Source: Betaproteobacteria bacterium (GTDB lineage: Bacteria; Pseudomonadota; Gammaproteobacteria; Burkholderiales; Casimicrobiaceae). From it: a stretch of 64,000 bases of DNA. This document shows, piece by piece, positions 33,864-41,345 of this stretch. Under the pieces are notes generated by a model. That model saw nothing but the letters and a program-made list of their open reading frames with translations, was not told the origin of the DNA and did not search any database. The translations under genes were made by a program, and so were the position numbers. Numbering within the stretch: position 1 is the first letter of the stretch; every line of letters starts with the position of its first letter. The DNA lies in contig JADKEV010000015.1 in assembly GCA_016717855.1 (NCBI GenBank), forward strand, positions 62,001-126,000, written 5' to 3'.

Positions 33864-34655
33864 TTGAATCTCTACGACTTCTCGCCGGGAACCGCGCCGC
33901 TGCTGGTCAGCATGCCGCACTGCGGGACGCACATTCCGCTGCACCTCGCGGCGGACATGTCGCCCGAGGCCTTGTCGGTGCCCGACACGGACTTCCACAT
34001 GCCGCGTCTGTACGACTTCGTGCGCGAACTCGGGGCGTCGGTGCTCGCGGCGACGCACTCGCGCTACGTGATCGACCTCAACCGCGCGCCCGACGGAGTC
34101 GTGCTCTACCCGGGCGCGAGCAACACCGAACTCTGCCCGACGTCACGGTTCGATTTCGCGCCCGTTTATCGCGAAGGCCGCGCGCCGGACGCGGACGGGA
34201 TATGCGCCCGGGTCGCCGAGTACTGGGAGCCGTATCACGCCCGTCTGGCGGAAGAACTGCAGCGGATCCGCGGGTTGCATGGCTACGCGCTGTTGTTCGA
34301 CGCGCACTCGATCGTGTCCGTTTGCCCGCGCTTCTTCGAAGGGCGGCTCACCGACATCAACCTGGGCACCGCGGATGGTGCGAGCTGCGCGCCGGCGCTG
34401 GGCGCCGCGGTGCTCGAGGCGGCGCAGGAATATCCGGGCTACACCAGCATACTGAACGGCCGCTTCAAGGGCGGCTACATCACGCGCCGGTACGGCAAGC
34501 CGGAACATGGCGTGCACGGGGTCCAGCTCGAGCTGGCCGAGCGCACGTACATGGACGAGGCGCCGCCGTTCGCGTACGACGAAACGCTGGCCGAAGGAGT
34601 GCGGCCCGTGCTGCGCTCGGTGCTCGAAGCGATGCTGGCGTGGCAGCCGCGGTAG
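33864..34655 (+). CDS. hutG: N-formylglutamate deformylase
   Basis: 263 residues from a TTG start giving LNLYDFSPGTAPLLVSMPHCG. Upstream in-frame codons merely translate the repeat pair, so the TTG is preferred. It hydrolyses N-formylglutamate to glutamate and formate, the final step of the five-step histidine pathway. Family motifs are MPHCGTHIP near residue 16, TDFHMPRLYDF, RYVIDLNRAPDG, LLFDAHSI near 140, and the C-terminal GVHGVQLELAERTYMDE. The last 16 nt overlap the chosen hutF start. Confidence 0.93.
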   Translation: MNLYDFSPGTAPLLVSMPHCGTHIPLHLAADMSPEALSVPDTDFHMPRLYDFVRELGASVLAATHSRYVIDLNRAPDGVVLYPGASNTELCPTSRFDFAPVYREGRAPDADGICARVAEYWEPYHARLAEELQRIRGLHGYALLFDAHSIVSVCPRFFEGRLTDINLGTADGASCAPALGAAVLEAAQEYPGYTSILNGRFKGGYITRRYGKPEHGVHGVQLELAERTYMDEAPPFAYDETLAEGVRPVLRSVLEAMLAWQPR

Positions 34656-36049
34656 GCCAGCCGGTGCCCGCGGCACGGCGCTGCTTCGCGCCGCTCGCGT
34701 ATCTGCCCGGCGGGTGGGCGCGCGACGTGGTCATCACCGTCGACGCGCGCGGCTGCTTCTCCGGTGTTGACGCCGGCGGAACCGATGACGGCGCCGAACG
34801 CATCGAGGGCGTCGTGCTGCCCGGCATGGTCAACGCGCACAGCCATGCCTTTCAGAGAGCGATGGTCGGGCTCTCGCAGGTGGCCGGCGACGAAGCCGAC
34901 AACTTCTGGTCGTGGCGCACGCTGATGTATGCGCTGGCGCTGCGCCTCTCGCCCGCGCAGATCGAGGCGATCGCGACCTGGGTGTACATCGAGATGCTGC
35001 GCGGTGGCTATACCCATGTCTGCGAGTTCCACTACCTCCACAATGATCCGGCGGGGCAACCCTACACCGATCCCGCCGAGCTCTCGCGGGCGATACTGCG
35101 CGCGGCGAAGCGGGTGGGCATCGGCATTACGCTGCTGCCCGTGCTGTACATGGCTGGCGGCTTCGGCGGGCATCCGCCGCGCACCGAACAGCGCCGCTTC
35201 CTGTCGACGCCGGAGCGCCTGCTCGACGTCGTCCGCTCGTTGCGCGCCGATCATGCTGACGATCCGCTGGTCGCGTTCGGGATCGCTCCCCACAGCCTGC
35301 GCGCGGTGCCGCCCGCGGCGCTGCGCTATGTCGCGGCGGGCCTGCGCGGCATCGACCCGCGCGCCCCCGTCCACATTCATATCGCCGAGCAGACGGGCGA
35401 GATCGAGGCCTGCCTTGCGTGGTCGGGCCGGCGCCCGGTGCAATGGCTGCTCGAGCACGAGGATGTCGACGCGCGCTGGAACCTGGTGCACGCGACGCAC
35501 ATGACGACGGACGAAACGCTGAATGCCGCTTCGTCCGGCGCGACCGTCGTGCTGTGCCCGACCACCGAGGCGGATCTGGGCGATGGCGTATTCGCATTTC
35601 CGGAGTACACCCACGCGCAGGGGAGCTACGCGATCGGCAGCGACAGCCAGGTCTGCCGCGACTGGCAGAGCGAATTGCGGATGCTCGAATACAGCCAGCG
35701 GCTGCAACTCCGCGAGCGCAATGTCGCCGCGGCGCCGGGCGGTTCGACCGGCGACGCGCTATTCGGGGCGGCACTGGCCGGTGGCGCGCGGGCGAGCGGA
35801 TTGCCGCTGGGCCGGATCGCGGCCGGCGCGCGCGCCGACTGGGTCGTCGTGCGCGAAGACAAGCTGGCATTCGCGGGACGTCCACCGGAGCGCTATCTCG
35901 ACAGCCTGATATTCGACCACCACGCGGCGGACTTCACCGACATCGTCATCGCCGGGCACAGCCGGCGCGGATCGCTCGAGGGCGATGCTTACCGCGCCGC
36001 GCGCAGCGCGTTCGCGCAGACGCTGCGCGACGCCGCCGATAATCCATGA
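34640..36049 (+). CDS. hutF: Formimidoylglutamate deiminase
   Basis: 469 residues from GTG at 34640; another GTG at 34664 is possible and would leave an 8-nt gap after hutG. It converts N-formimidoylglutamate to N-formylglutamate plus ammonia, so with hutG it defines the five-step route. Metal ligands appear in MVNAHSHAFQRA near residue 68 and later in VHIHIAEQTGEI, NLVHATHMT and YAIGSDSQV. FNFWSWRT-like NFWSWRTLMYA and THVCEFHYLHNDP are family motifs. It is the last gene of the hut operon, convergent with a Bug gene across a repeat-filled 200-bp gap. Confidence 0.93.
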   Translation: MAAAVGQPVPAARRCFAPLAYLPGGWARDVVITVDARGCFSGVDAGGTDDGAERIEGVVLPGMVNAHSHAFQRAMVGLSQVAGDEADNFWSWRTLMYALALRLSPAQIEAIATWVYIEMLRGGYTHVCEFHYLHNDPAGQPYTDPAELSRAILRAAKRVGIGITLLPVLYMAGGFGGHPPRTEQRRFLSTPERLLDVVRSLRADHADDPLVAFGIAPHSLRAVPPAALRYVAAGLRGIDPRAPVHIHIAEQTGEIEACLAWSGRRPVQWLLEHEDVDARWNLVHATHMTTDETLNAASSGATVVLCPTTEADLGDGVFAFPEYTHAQGSYAIGSDSQVCRDWQSELRMLEYSQRLQLRERNVAAAPGGSTGDALFGAALAGGARASGLPLGRIAAGARADWVVVREDKLAFAGRPPERYLDSLIFDHHAADFTDIVIAGHSRRGSLEGDAYRAARSAFAQTLRDAADNP

Positions 36050-36080
36050 CGAAAATTCGCGATTCAACACCGTAGGCCGT

Positions 36081-36109
36081 AGGATGGGTGGAGCGAAGCG
36101 ATACCCATC
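36081..36109 (+). repeat. REP-like element, third copy
   Basis: Near-identical to the element at 33693-33721. It lies 31 bp after the hutF stop in the convergent gap before a Bug gene. It can form a short imperfect hairpin and may act as a bidirectional transcription end. Confidence 0.8.
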
Positions 36110-36130
36110 ATCACGCGTTTCGAAGAACCA

Positions 36131-36170
36131 CCCCTCACCCCAGCCCTCTCCCGCAAGCGGGGCGAGGGAG
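36131..36170. repeat. Second REP-type palindrome (CCCTCTCCCGC / GCGAGGGAG)
   Basis: CCCTCTCCCGC-AAGC-GGGGCGAGGGAG, preceded by CCCCTCACCCCAG, forms a stable stem-loop. Elements of this sequence are widespread intergenic repeats in many proteobacterial genomes (from general knowledge). It lies between the third and fourth copies of the other repeat. Confidence 0.7.
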
Positions 36171-36178
36171 TAGTGTGC

Positions 36179-36207
36179 AGGATGGGTCGAGCGCAGCGAC
36201 ACCCATC
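36179..36207 (+). repeat. REP-like element, fourth (diverged) copy
   Basis: AGGATGGGTCGAGCGCAGCG followed by ACACCCATC: same architecture as the copies at 33693 and 36081 but with three or so substitutions. It sits 43 bp from the end of the Bug-family gene. Confidence 0.7.
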
Positions 36208-36249
36208 ATCTAAAGCCCGCCGCCAAAAGGTAGTCCGGCCTCGGGGTAG

Positions 36250-37227
36250 TCAATCGACCTTGGCGCCCACGTCCTTCGCGATCTTCGTCCACTTCGTGAT
36301 TTCCGCGGCGATGAAGCGCGCGAACTGTTCGGGCGGACCTCCCACCACTTCGAGACCGCCGCCCGTCAGCTTTTCGCGCACGGCAGGCATCGCCATCACA
36401 GCGTTGAACGCTTCGTTGAGACGCTTCACGACGTCCGGCGGCAGGCCCGCGGGACCGGCCAGACCCTGCCACGCGGTCGAGTCGTAGCCGGCGAGTCCAC
36501 TTTCGGCGATCGTCGGCAAATTGGGAAAATTCGGCGAGCGCTTCGACGTGGCCACTGCCAGCGCCCGCAGCTTGCCGGACTGCACGTGGGGCATCAGGTT
36601 CGCCTGATCGCCGATCACGACCTGCACCGTACCGCCGAGCAGGTCGGTGACCATCGGACCCCCGCCCTTGTATGGGACATGGAGCATGTCGATGCCGGTC
36701 TGCGCCTTGAACAATTCGGTGCCCAGATGCGGCAGGCTGCCGCTGCCGGCGGAGCCGTACGAGAGCTTGCCCGGGTTGGCCTTCGCGTATGCGACAAGCT
36801 CCGGCACGGTGTTCGCCGGTACCGACGGATGGACGACCAGCACGTAGTTCACGTCGACGGTGCGCACGATGGGCGTGAGGTCCTTCAGCGGATCGTAGGG
36901 CATCTTTGCGTACAGGCCGACGTTGATCGCGAGCGAGGCGATGTTGCCCAGCAGCAGCGTGTAGCCGTCGGGCGGTGACTTCGCGACGATCTCCGCGCCG
37001 ACCATGCCGCTGGCCCCCGCCTTGTTGTCGATGACCAACTGCTGGCCGAGCGCCTCGGAGAGCGGCTGCTGCACCACGCGCGCGTAGAAATCGACTGCGC
37101 CGCCGGGCGGGAACGGCACCACCAGCCGGATCGGCCTGGCCGGATACGCCTGGCCGAATGCTTGCACCGATGCACCCAGCAGGATGAGCCCGATGATCAC
37201 ACGTCCAATGCCCGCCAGCTTGTTCAT
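36250..37227 (-). CDS. Bug-family (TctC-like) substrate-binding protein
   Basis: 325 residues. The signal peptide MNKLAGIGRVIIGLILLGAS ends near AFGQAYPARP. The body carries IRLVVPFPPGGAVDFYARVV, NKAGASGMVGAEIVAKSPPDGY, SGSLPHLGTELF, and MLHVPYKGGGPMVTDLLGG, all Bug hallmarks. A GAGGGAGA ribosome-binding site precedes the ATG. It is transcribed divergently from an enolase-superfamily gene across 63 bp, a common pairing in which the Bug protein binds the acid that the enzyme handles. There are no membrane subunit genes nearby. It is unlike the other Bug protein here (16210-17211) outside the family motifs. Confidence 0.92.
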   Translation of the reverse strand: MNKLAGIGRVIIGLILLGASVQAFGQAYPARPIRLVVPFPPGGAVDFYARVVQQPLSEALGQQLVIDNKAGASGMVGAEIVAKSPPDGYTLLLGNIASLAINVGLYAKMPYDPLKDLTPIVRTVDVNYVLVVHPSVPANTVPELVAYAKANPGKLSYGSAGSGSLPHLGTELFKAQTGIDMLHVPYKGGGPMVTDLLGGTVQVVIGDQANLMPHVQSGKLRALAVATSKRSPNFPNLPTIAESGLAGYDSTAWQGLAGPAGLPPDVVKRLNEAFNAVMAMPAVREKLTGGGLEVVGGPPEQFARFIAAEITKWTKIAKDVGAKVD

Positions 37228-37254
37228 GATGTCTCCCTCGATAATTGCGCGGCC

Positions 37255-37260
37255 TATACT
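37255..37260 (+). promoter_or_regulatory. Possible -10 element for the enolase-superfamily gene
   Basis: TATACT lies 30 nt upstream of the ATG at 37291 in the divergent 63-bp gap. No convincing -35 is visible at the right spacing, so this is tentative. Confidence 0.3.
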
Positions 37261-37290
37261 AACCACGTCCTTGCCAAAACGAAAGTTCAC

Positions 37291-38409
37291 ATGGCGACAC
37301 GTATCGAGAAAGTCGAATGCTGGGTGCTCCGCGCGCCGATCGCGGAACCGGTGGCGAACGCCTTCGGCGCGATGACGAACCGTCCCGCCGTGTTCCTGCG
37401 CGTCGCGGCGAGCGACGGCGCGTGGGGCTGGGGCGAGGTGTTCAGCAATTTTCCACAGGTGGGCGCCGAGCATCGCGCGCGTCTCGTCGACAGCATCTTC
37501 GCGCCGCTGCTCGCCGGCATGGCCGCGGACGACCCGGCGCCGGTGCGCACGTTGCTGGAAGAGCGCACGCGGCGGATGGCGATCCAGTGCGGCGAACCGG
37601 GCCCGTTCGCGCAGATCGCGGGCGCCGTCGACCAGGCGCTGTGGGACATCGCCGCGCGGCGCGCCGGCGTGCCGTTGTGGAAACATCTCGGCGGCCGGAA
37701 CCGCGTGCGCGTGTACGCGAGCGGCATCGGGCCGGAGCATGTCGTCGAGACCGCGCTCGCGAAGCGCGCGGAAGGCTATCGCGCATTCAAGCTGAAGGTG
37801 GGCTTCGGCAGGGAACGCGACGTCGCCAATCTCGCCGCGATGCGCGCCGCGCTCGGCGACGCAGCGACGATCATGTGCGACGCCAACCAGGCATGGACCG
37901 CGGAGGACGCGCCGGCGCGCATCGCCGAGCTGGCGCCGCATCGGCCGCTGTGGATCGAGGAACCGATCGCCGCCGACCATCCGCATGCGGCGTGGAATGT
38001 GCTGGCCGGCTCGAGCGCGATTCCCCTCGCGGCCGGCGAGAACCTGCGCGAACAGCTAGCATTCGACGAGGCGATCGACGCCGGATATCTCGCGTACGTG
38101 CAACCCGACGTCGGCAAATGGGGCGGGATCAGCGGAGGCCTGGCCGTCGCGCGGCACGCCGCCGCGCGCAACCTCGCCTACTGCCCGCACTGGCTCGCCG
38201 GCGGCGTCGGCCTGGCCGCGTCGATGCATGCGCTCGCCGGGAGCGGCAACACGCTGGGTTACGCCGAAGTCGATGCCAACCCGAATCCGCTGCGCGAAGA
38301 GGTGTACCCCTTCATCATTGTCGATGGCTGGGTCACGTTGTCCGACGCGCCGGGGCTGGGCGTCGAGCCGGATCTGGTGCGGCTGGGGAAGTACGTGGTG
38401 GCACGCTAG
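37291..38409 (+). CDS. Mandelate racemase/muconate lactonizing enzyme family protein
   Basis: 372 residues, enolase superfamily. These enzymes abstract a proton alpha to a carboxylate, held by Mg2+. The catalytic lysine motif is K167-x-K169 in FKLKVG. The metal ligands are D197 (CDANQAW), E223 or E224 (WIEEP) and E250 (AAGENL), and D273/K276 of QPDVGKWGG lie at the end of the seventh strand. All key residues are present. The exact substrate (a sugar acid or other hydroxy acid) is not predictable. The gene ends just before the anomalous poly-G block at 38451, so anything that once followed it is unreadable. Confidence 0.92.
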   Translation: MATRIEKVECWVLRAPIAEPVANAFGAMTNRPAVFLRVAASDGAWGWGEVFSNFPQVGAEHRARLVDSIFAPLLAGMAADDPAPVRTLLEERTRRMAIQCGEPGPFAQIAGAVDQALWDIAARRAGVPLWKHLGGRNRVRVYASGIGPEHVVETALAKRAEGYRAFKLKVGFGRERDVANLAAMRAALGDAATIMCDANQAWTAEDAPARIAELAPHRPLWIEEPIAADHPHAAWNVLAGSSAIPLAAGENLREQLAFDEAIDAGYLAYVQPDVGKWGGISGGLAVARHAAARNLAYCPHWLAGGVGLAASMHALAGSGNTLGYAEVDANPNPLREEVYPFIIVDGWVTLSDAPGLGVEPDLVRLGKYVVAR

Positions 38410-38856
38410 GAAGGACCGGCGGGCACTGGATCGCGCGGCGCTGGCGCACCGGGGGGGGGCGCCTCTTCCGCCAGCCGGCGATGAAGGGGAACGACCTTGC
38501 GTGCCGCCCACCACGGGGGGGAGGCGGCCCTTTGGGGGGGGGGCGGGCCCCCCCTGGGGGGGCGGGGCCGGCGGGCCCCCGGCGGGGGCCCCCCCCTCGG
38601 GGGGGGGCCGGGCCGGGCCCCGCGGCGCCCCGGCGACGGGGGGGGGCCCGCCCCGGCCGGGGGGGGGCCCCCCGGGCGGGCCCCGGGGGGGGGGGGGGTT
38701 GCCCCCCCGCGGGCCCGGGGGGGGGCGCCCCGGGGGGGGGGGGGAGGGGGCCCTGGGGGGGGGGGGGGGGGGGTGGGGGGGCCCGGGCCCGGGGGGCGGC
38801 AACGGGCCGGCGGGCCTCGGGGCGGGGCCGGGGGGGCGGGGGGGGCGGCGCGGGGT
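38410..38856. other. Anomalous poly-G/C block (probable assembly or base-calling artefact)
   Basis: No gene can be supported here. From about 38451 the plus strand turns into long G runs mixed with C runs, with almost no A or T between 38530 and 38850; the longest run is 19 G at 38755-38773. All frames become Gly/Pro/Ala/Arg-only. The block replaces the end of parB and whatever lies between parB and the enolase-superfamily gene. The sequence would form G-quadruplexes if real, but it does not resemble natural coding or intergenic DNA in the rest of the window. The flanks (38410-38515) hold some ordinary sequence with no recognisable gene. Confidence 0.8.
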
Positions 38857-39709
38857 ACCGCAGCTTCGCCAGAATGCCGTCGAGCTGATCCAGGCTGCCG
38901 TAGTTGATCACGACCTTCCCCGCGCCCTTCTTGCCGGCCTGGATCTTCACGGTCGCGCCGAGCGCGTCGGCCAGCTCGGTTTCCAGCCGGTGCAGATCGG
39001 CATCCGCCGCCGGCTTGGGCGTCTTCCCGGCGCCCTTCCTGCCCTGCTCCGTGTTCTGCACCATCCGCTCGGCATCGCGCACGCTCATTCCGCGCTGCGC
39101 GATCCGGTTGGCCAGGAGGATCTGCTGGTCGGTGGTGAGGGAGAGCAACGCGCGCGCGTGCCCCATGTCGAGAGCCCCGTCGAACAACAGGTCCTGCACC
39201 TGCGCCGCGAGTTGGGTCAGCCGCAACAGGTTGGTGACCGCGCTGCGCGAACGGCCGACGGCCTGCGCGATCTGCTCGTGGGTGAGCCCGAAGTCGTCGA
39301 TCAGCCGCTTGAAGCCCATCGCCTCTTCGAGGGGATTCAGGTCTTCGCGCTGGATGTTCTCGATCAGCGACAGCGCGGCCGCGGCCTGGTCGGCCACGTC
39401 GCGGACCAGCGCCGGCATTTCGCTCAAGCCCGCCAACAGCGCGGCGCGCCAGCGGCGTTCGCCGGCGATGATCTCGTGCTTGCCGTCGCGGTCGGCGCGG
39501 CGCACCAGCACCGGCTGCATGATGCCCTGGGCCTTGATCGAGTCCGCGAGTTCCTGCAGCGCGCCCTGGTGCATCCGCGTCCGTGGCTGGAACTTGCCGG
39601 GCTTGAGCGCATCGAGGCTGAGCGTGACCAGCTGGTCGCCCGGCTTCGCTTCCTCGCTGTTGGACAGCAGTGCGTCGAGCCCGCGGCCCAGCCCCTTCAT
39701 CTTTGCCAT
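38857..39709 (-). CDS. parB: Chromosome-partitioning protein ParB (3' end obscured)
   Basis: About 284 residues are readable. ParB loads onto parS sites, spreads using CTP, and works with ParA in origin segregation. The start MAKMKGLGRGLDALLSN is the standard chromosomal ParB N-terminus. The CTPase/ParB-N domain follows, with KPGKFQPRTRM, GIMQPVLVRR and the GERRWRAALLAG motif near residue 85, then ENIQREDLNPLEEA. The helix-turn-helix (LTHEQIAQAVGRSRSAVTNLLRL) is near 145-167. The C-terminal dimer segment ends GSLDQLDGILAKLR, where ParB proteins normally stop. The poly-G block begins there, so the true stop is hidden; the open frame continues through junk to 38333. It is 116 nt downstream of parA. 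Confidence 0.88.
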
Positions 39710-39825
39710 GGTCTTCTCTCTGTAAGCGGTTGGTGTGGATGCATGCTATTCATGTCAGCGCCGGGGCCTGCGCGGCGCGTGTTTCGCGCGGGCAGTTCAG
39801 CGCTGGCCCGCCACGGCGCAGGCGA

Positions 39826-40683
39826 TCACGCGGCCGGCGCGGGGACGGATTCCGCTGCGGCAGCGGCAGCCGCAATGGCGTCCGCCTCCTCATGCCGGCG
39901 CAGCATTTCGCCGGCCAGCGCCAGATACGCCTGCGCGCCCTTCGATGCCTTGTCGAGAACCAGCACCGGCACGCCGTGCGACGGCGCTTCGGCCAGGCGC
40001 ACGTTGCGCGGCACGATGGTCCGATAAACCTTGTCGCCGAAATGCCGGACCAACTCGCTGCCGACCTGTTGCGCCAGCGTGTTGCGCGGGTCGTACATCG
40101 TGCGCAGCAAGCCTTCGATCTCGAGCTTGGGATTCAAGTGCGAGCGGATCTTCTTGATGGTCTGCACCAGGTCGGAGAGGCCCTCGAGCGCGTAGTACTC
40201 GCACTGCATCGGGATCAGCACGCTGTGCGCCGCGCACAAGCCGTTGAGCGTGAGTAGCGACAGCGACGGCGGGCAGTCGAGCAGGATGTAGTCGTATTCG
40301 TCCTTGACCTCGGCGATCGCGTCTGCCATCTGGCGGATCGCCTGCCCCAGCGCGTCCTTGAGGCGCATCTCGCGCTCGGGCAGCTCCACGAGCTCGACTT
40401 CAGCGCCGGCGAGTTCGCGGTTGGAAGGCACCAGGTCGAAGCCGCCCGATTCGGAACGCAGACGGACGTCGGCGATGCTCTTGTGCCCGAGCAGCACCTG
40501 GTAGACAGTCTCCTTGAGCGCGCGCTTGTCGATGCCCGCGCCGGTCGTCGCGTTGCCCTGCGGGTCGAGGTCGACCAGCAGCACGCGCCGCTTCATCGCG
40601 ACCAGGCTGGCCGCGACATTGATGCTGGTCGTCGTCTTGCCGACGCCGCCCTTCTGGTTCGCGATCGCGATGATGCGGGTCAT
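39826..40683 (-). CDS. parA: Chromosome-partitioning ATPase ParA (Soj)
   Basis: 285 residues, Walker-type ATPase that moves ParB-parS complexes. The deviant Walker A is NQKGGVGKTTTSIN at residues 9-22; LLVDLDPQGNAT follows near 40, and the Walker B region is YDYILLDCPPSLSLLT near 115. The C-terminus has an Ala-rich tail (AIAAAAAAAESVPAPAA) beyond the conserved fold. The ATG overlaps the rsmG stop by 4 nt, and the mnmG-rsmG-parA-parB order is classical for origin-proximal DNA in proteobacteria. Confidence 0.96.
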   Translation of the reverse strand: MTRIIAIANQKGGVGKTTTSINVAASLVAMKRRVLLVDLDPQGNATTGAGIDKRALKETVYQVLLGHKSIADVRLRSESGGFDLVPSNRELAGAEVELVELPEREMRLKDALGQAIRQMADAIAEVKDEYDYILLDCPPSLSLLTLNGLCAAHSVLIPMQCEYYALEGLSDLVQTIKKIRSHLNPKLEIEGLLRTMYDPRNTLAQQVGSELVRHFGDKVYRTIVPRNVRLAEAPSHGVPVLVLDKASKGAQAYLALAGEMLRRHEEADAIAAAAAAAESVPAPAA

Positions 40684-41345
40684 CCTGATTTCACTTTCAG
40701 CAGCAGCAGATGGCGTTCGGCGTCGAGTCCGGGAACCTGCAATCGCAGGATGCTGCGGCACTCCACGTCGGCGGGTAGTTCGCTCAGTTCTTCGTGCGGC
40801 ACGCCGCCCTTCATCGCCGCCCAGCAGCCGTCCGGGCGCAGCAACGCCCGGGTCCTGGTGACGAAATCGCGGAGAGACGAAAAGGCGCGCGAGACGACAA
40901 CGTCAAATGGGCCGCCGGCAAACGATTCGGCGCGCGCGGTCGCGACCGCGACGTTGGTCAGTCCGAGTTCGGCCGCGGCCTGCGCGATGAACGCGGTCTT
41001 CTTGCCGTTCCCGTCGAGCAGCGTCAGTTGCCACGACGGCCGGACGATCGCCAGCGGAATGCCCGGCAGTCCCGCGCCGCTGCCCACGTCGAGCACGCGC
41101 GCACCGCCACTGATGGCGAACGCCGCGTCGAGCGGCGCGGCGATGGCCAGCGAATCGAGCGCGTGGTGCGTGATCATCTGCGCGGGGTCGGTGATCGCGG
41201 TCAGGTTGTACACGCGGTTCCATTTGGCCAGCAGCGCCAGGTAGCGCCGCAACTGCTCCTCGACACGCCCCGTGACGCCCCCCTGTTCACCCAGGACGGC
41301 CAAACCTCCGGCAAGGCCATCGGCGACGGGGGTGGCGACCGGCAT
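40680..41345 (-). CDS. rsmG: 16S rRNA (guanine-N7) methyltransferase RsmG
   Basis: 221 residues. It methylates G527 of 16S rRNA. The SAM-binding motif LDVGSGAGLPGIPLAI lies near residue 87, preceded by the family block YLALLAKWNRVYNLTAITDP and HHALDSLAIA. Motif VVVSRAFSSLRDFV follows near 150. The ATG at 41345 overlaps the mnmG stop by 1 nt (TGATG); a GTG 3 nt earlier is also possible. It is part of the mnmG-rsmG-parAB operon. Confidence 0.95.
   Translation of the reverse strand: MPVATPVADGLAGGLAVLGEQGGVTGRVEEQLRRYLALLAKWNRVYNLTAITDPAQMITHHALDSLAIAAPLDAAFAISGGARVLDVGSGAGLPGIPLAIVRPSWQLTLLDGNGKKTAFIAQAAAELGLTNVAVATARAESFAGGPFDVVVSRAFSSLRDFVTRTRALLRPDGCWAAMKGGVPHEELSELPADVECRSILRLQVPGLDAERHLLLLKVKSG

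Noticed and set aside
36131..36170. CRISPR-like repeat cluster behind hutF
   Set aside because: Repeats are of two different families, few in number and without equal-sized unique spacers. They are intergenic palindromic elements.
38228..40027. Gly- and Pro-rich open frames across the poly-G block
   Set aside because: They arise because runs of G or C contain no stop codons. They carry no family signature and cross intact genes in the wrong frame.
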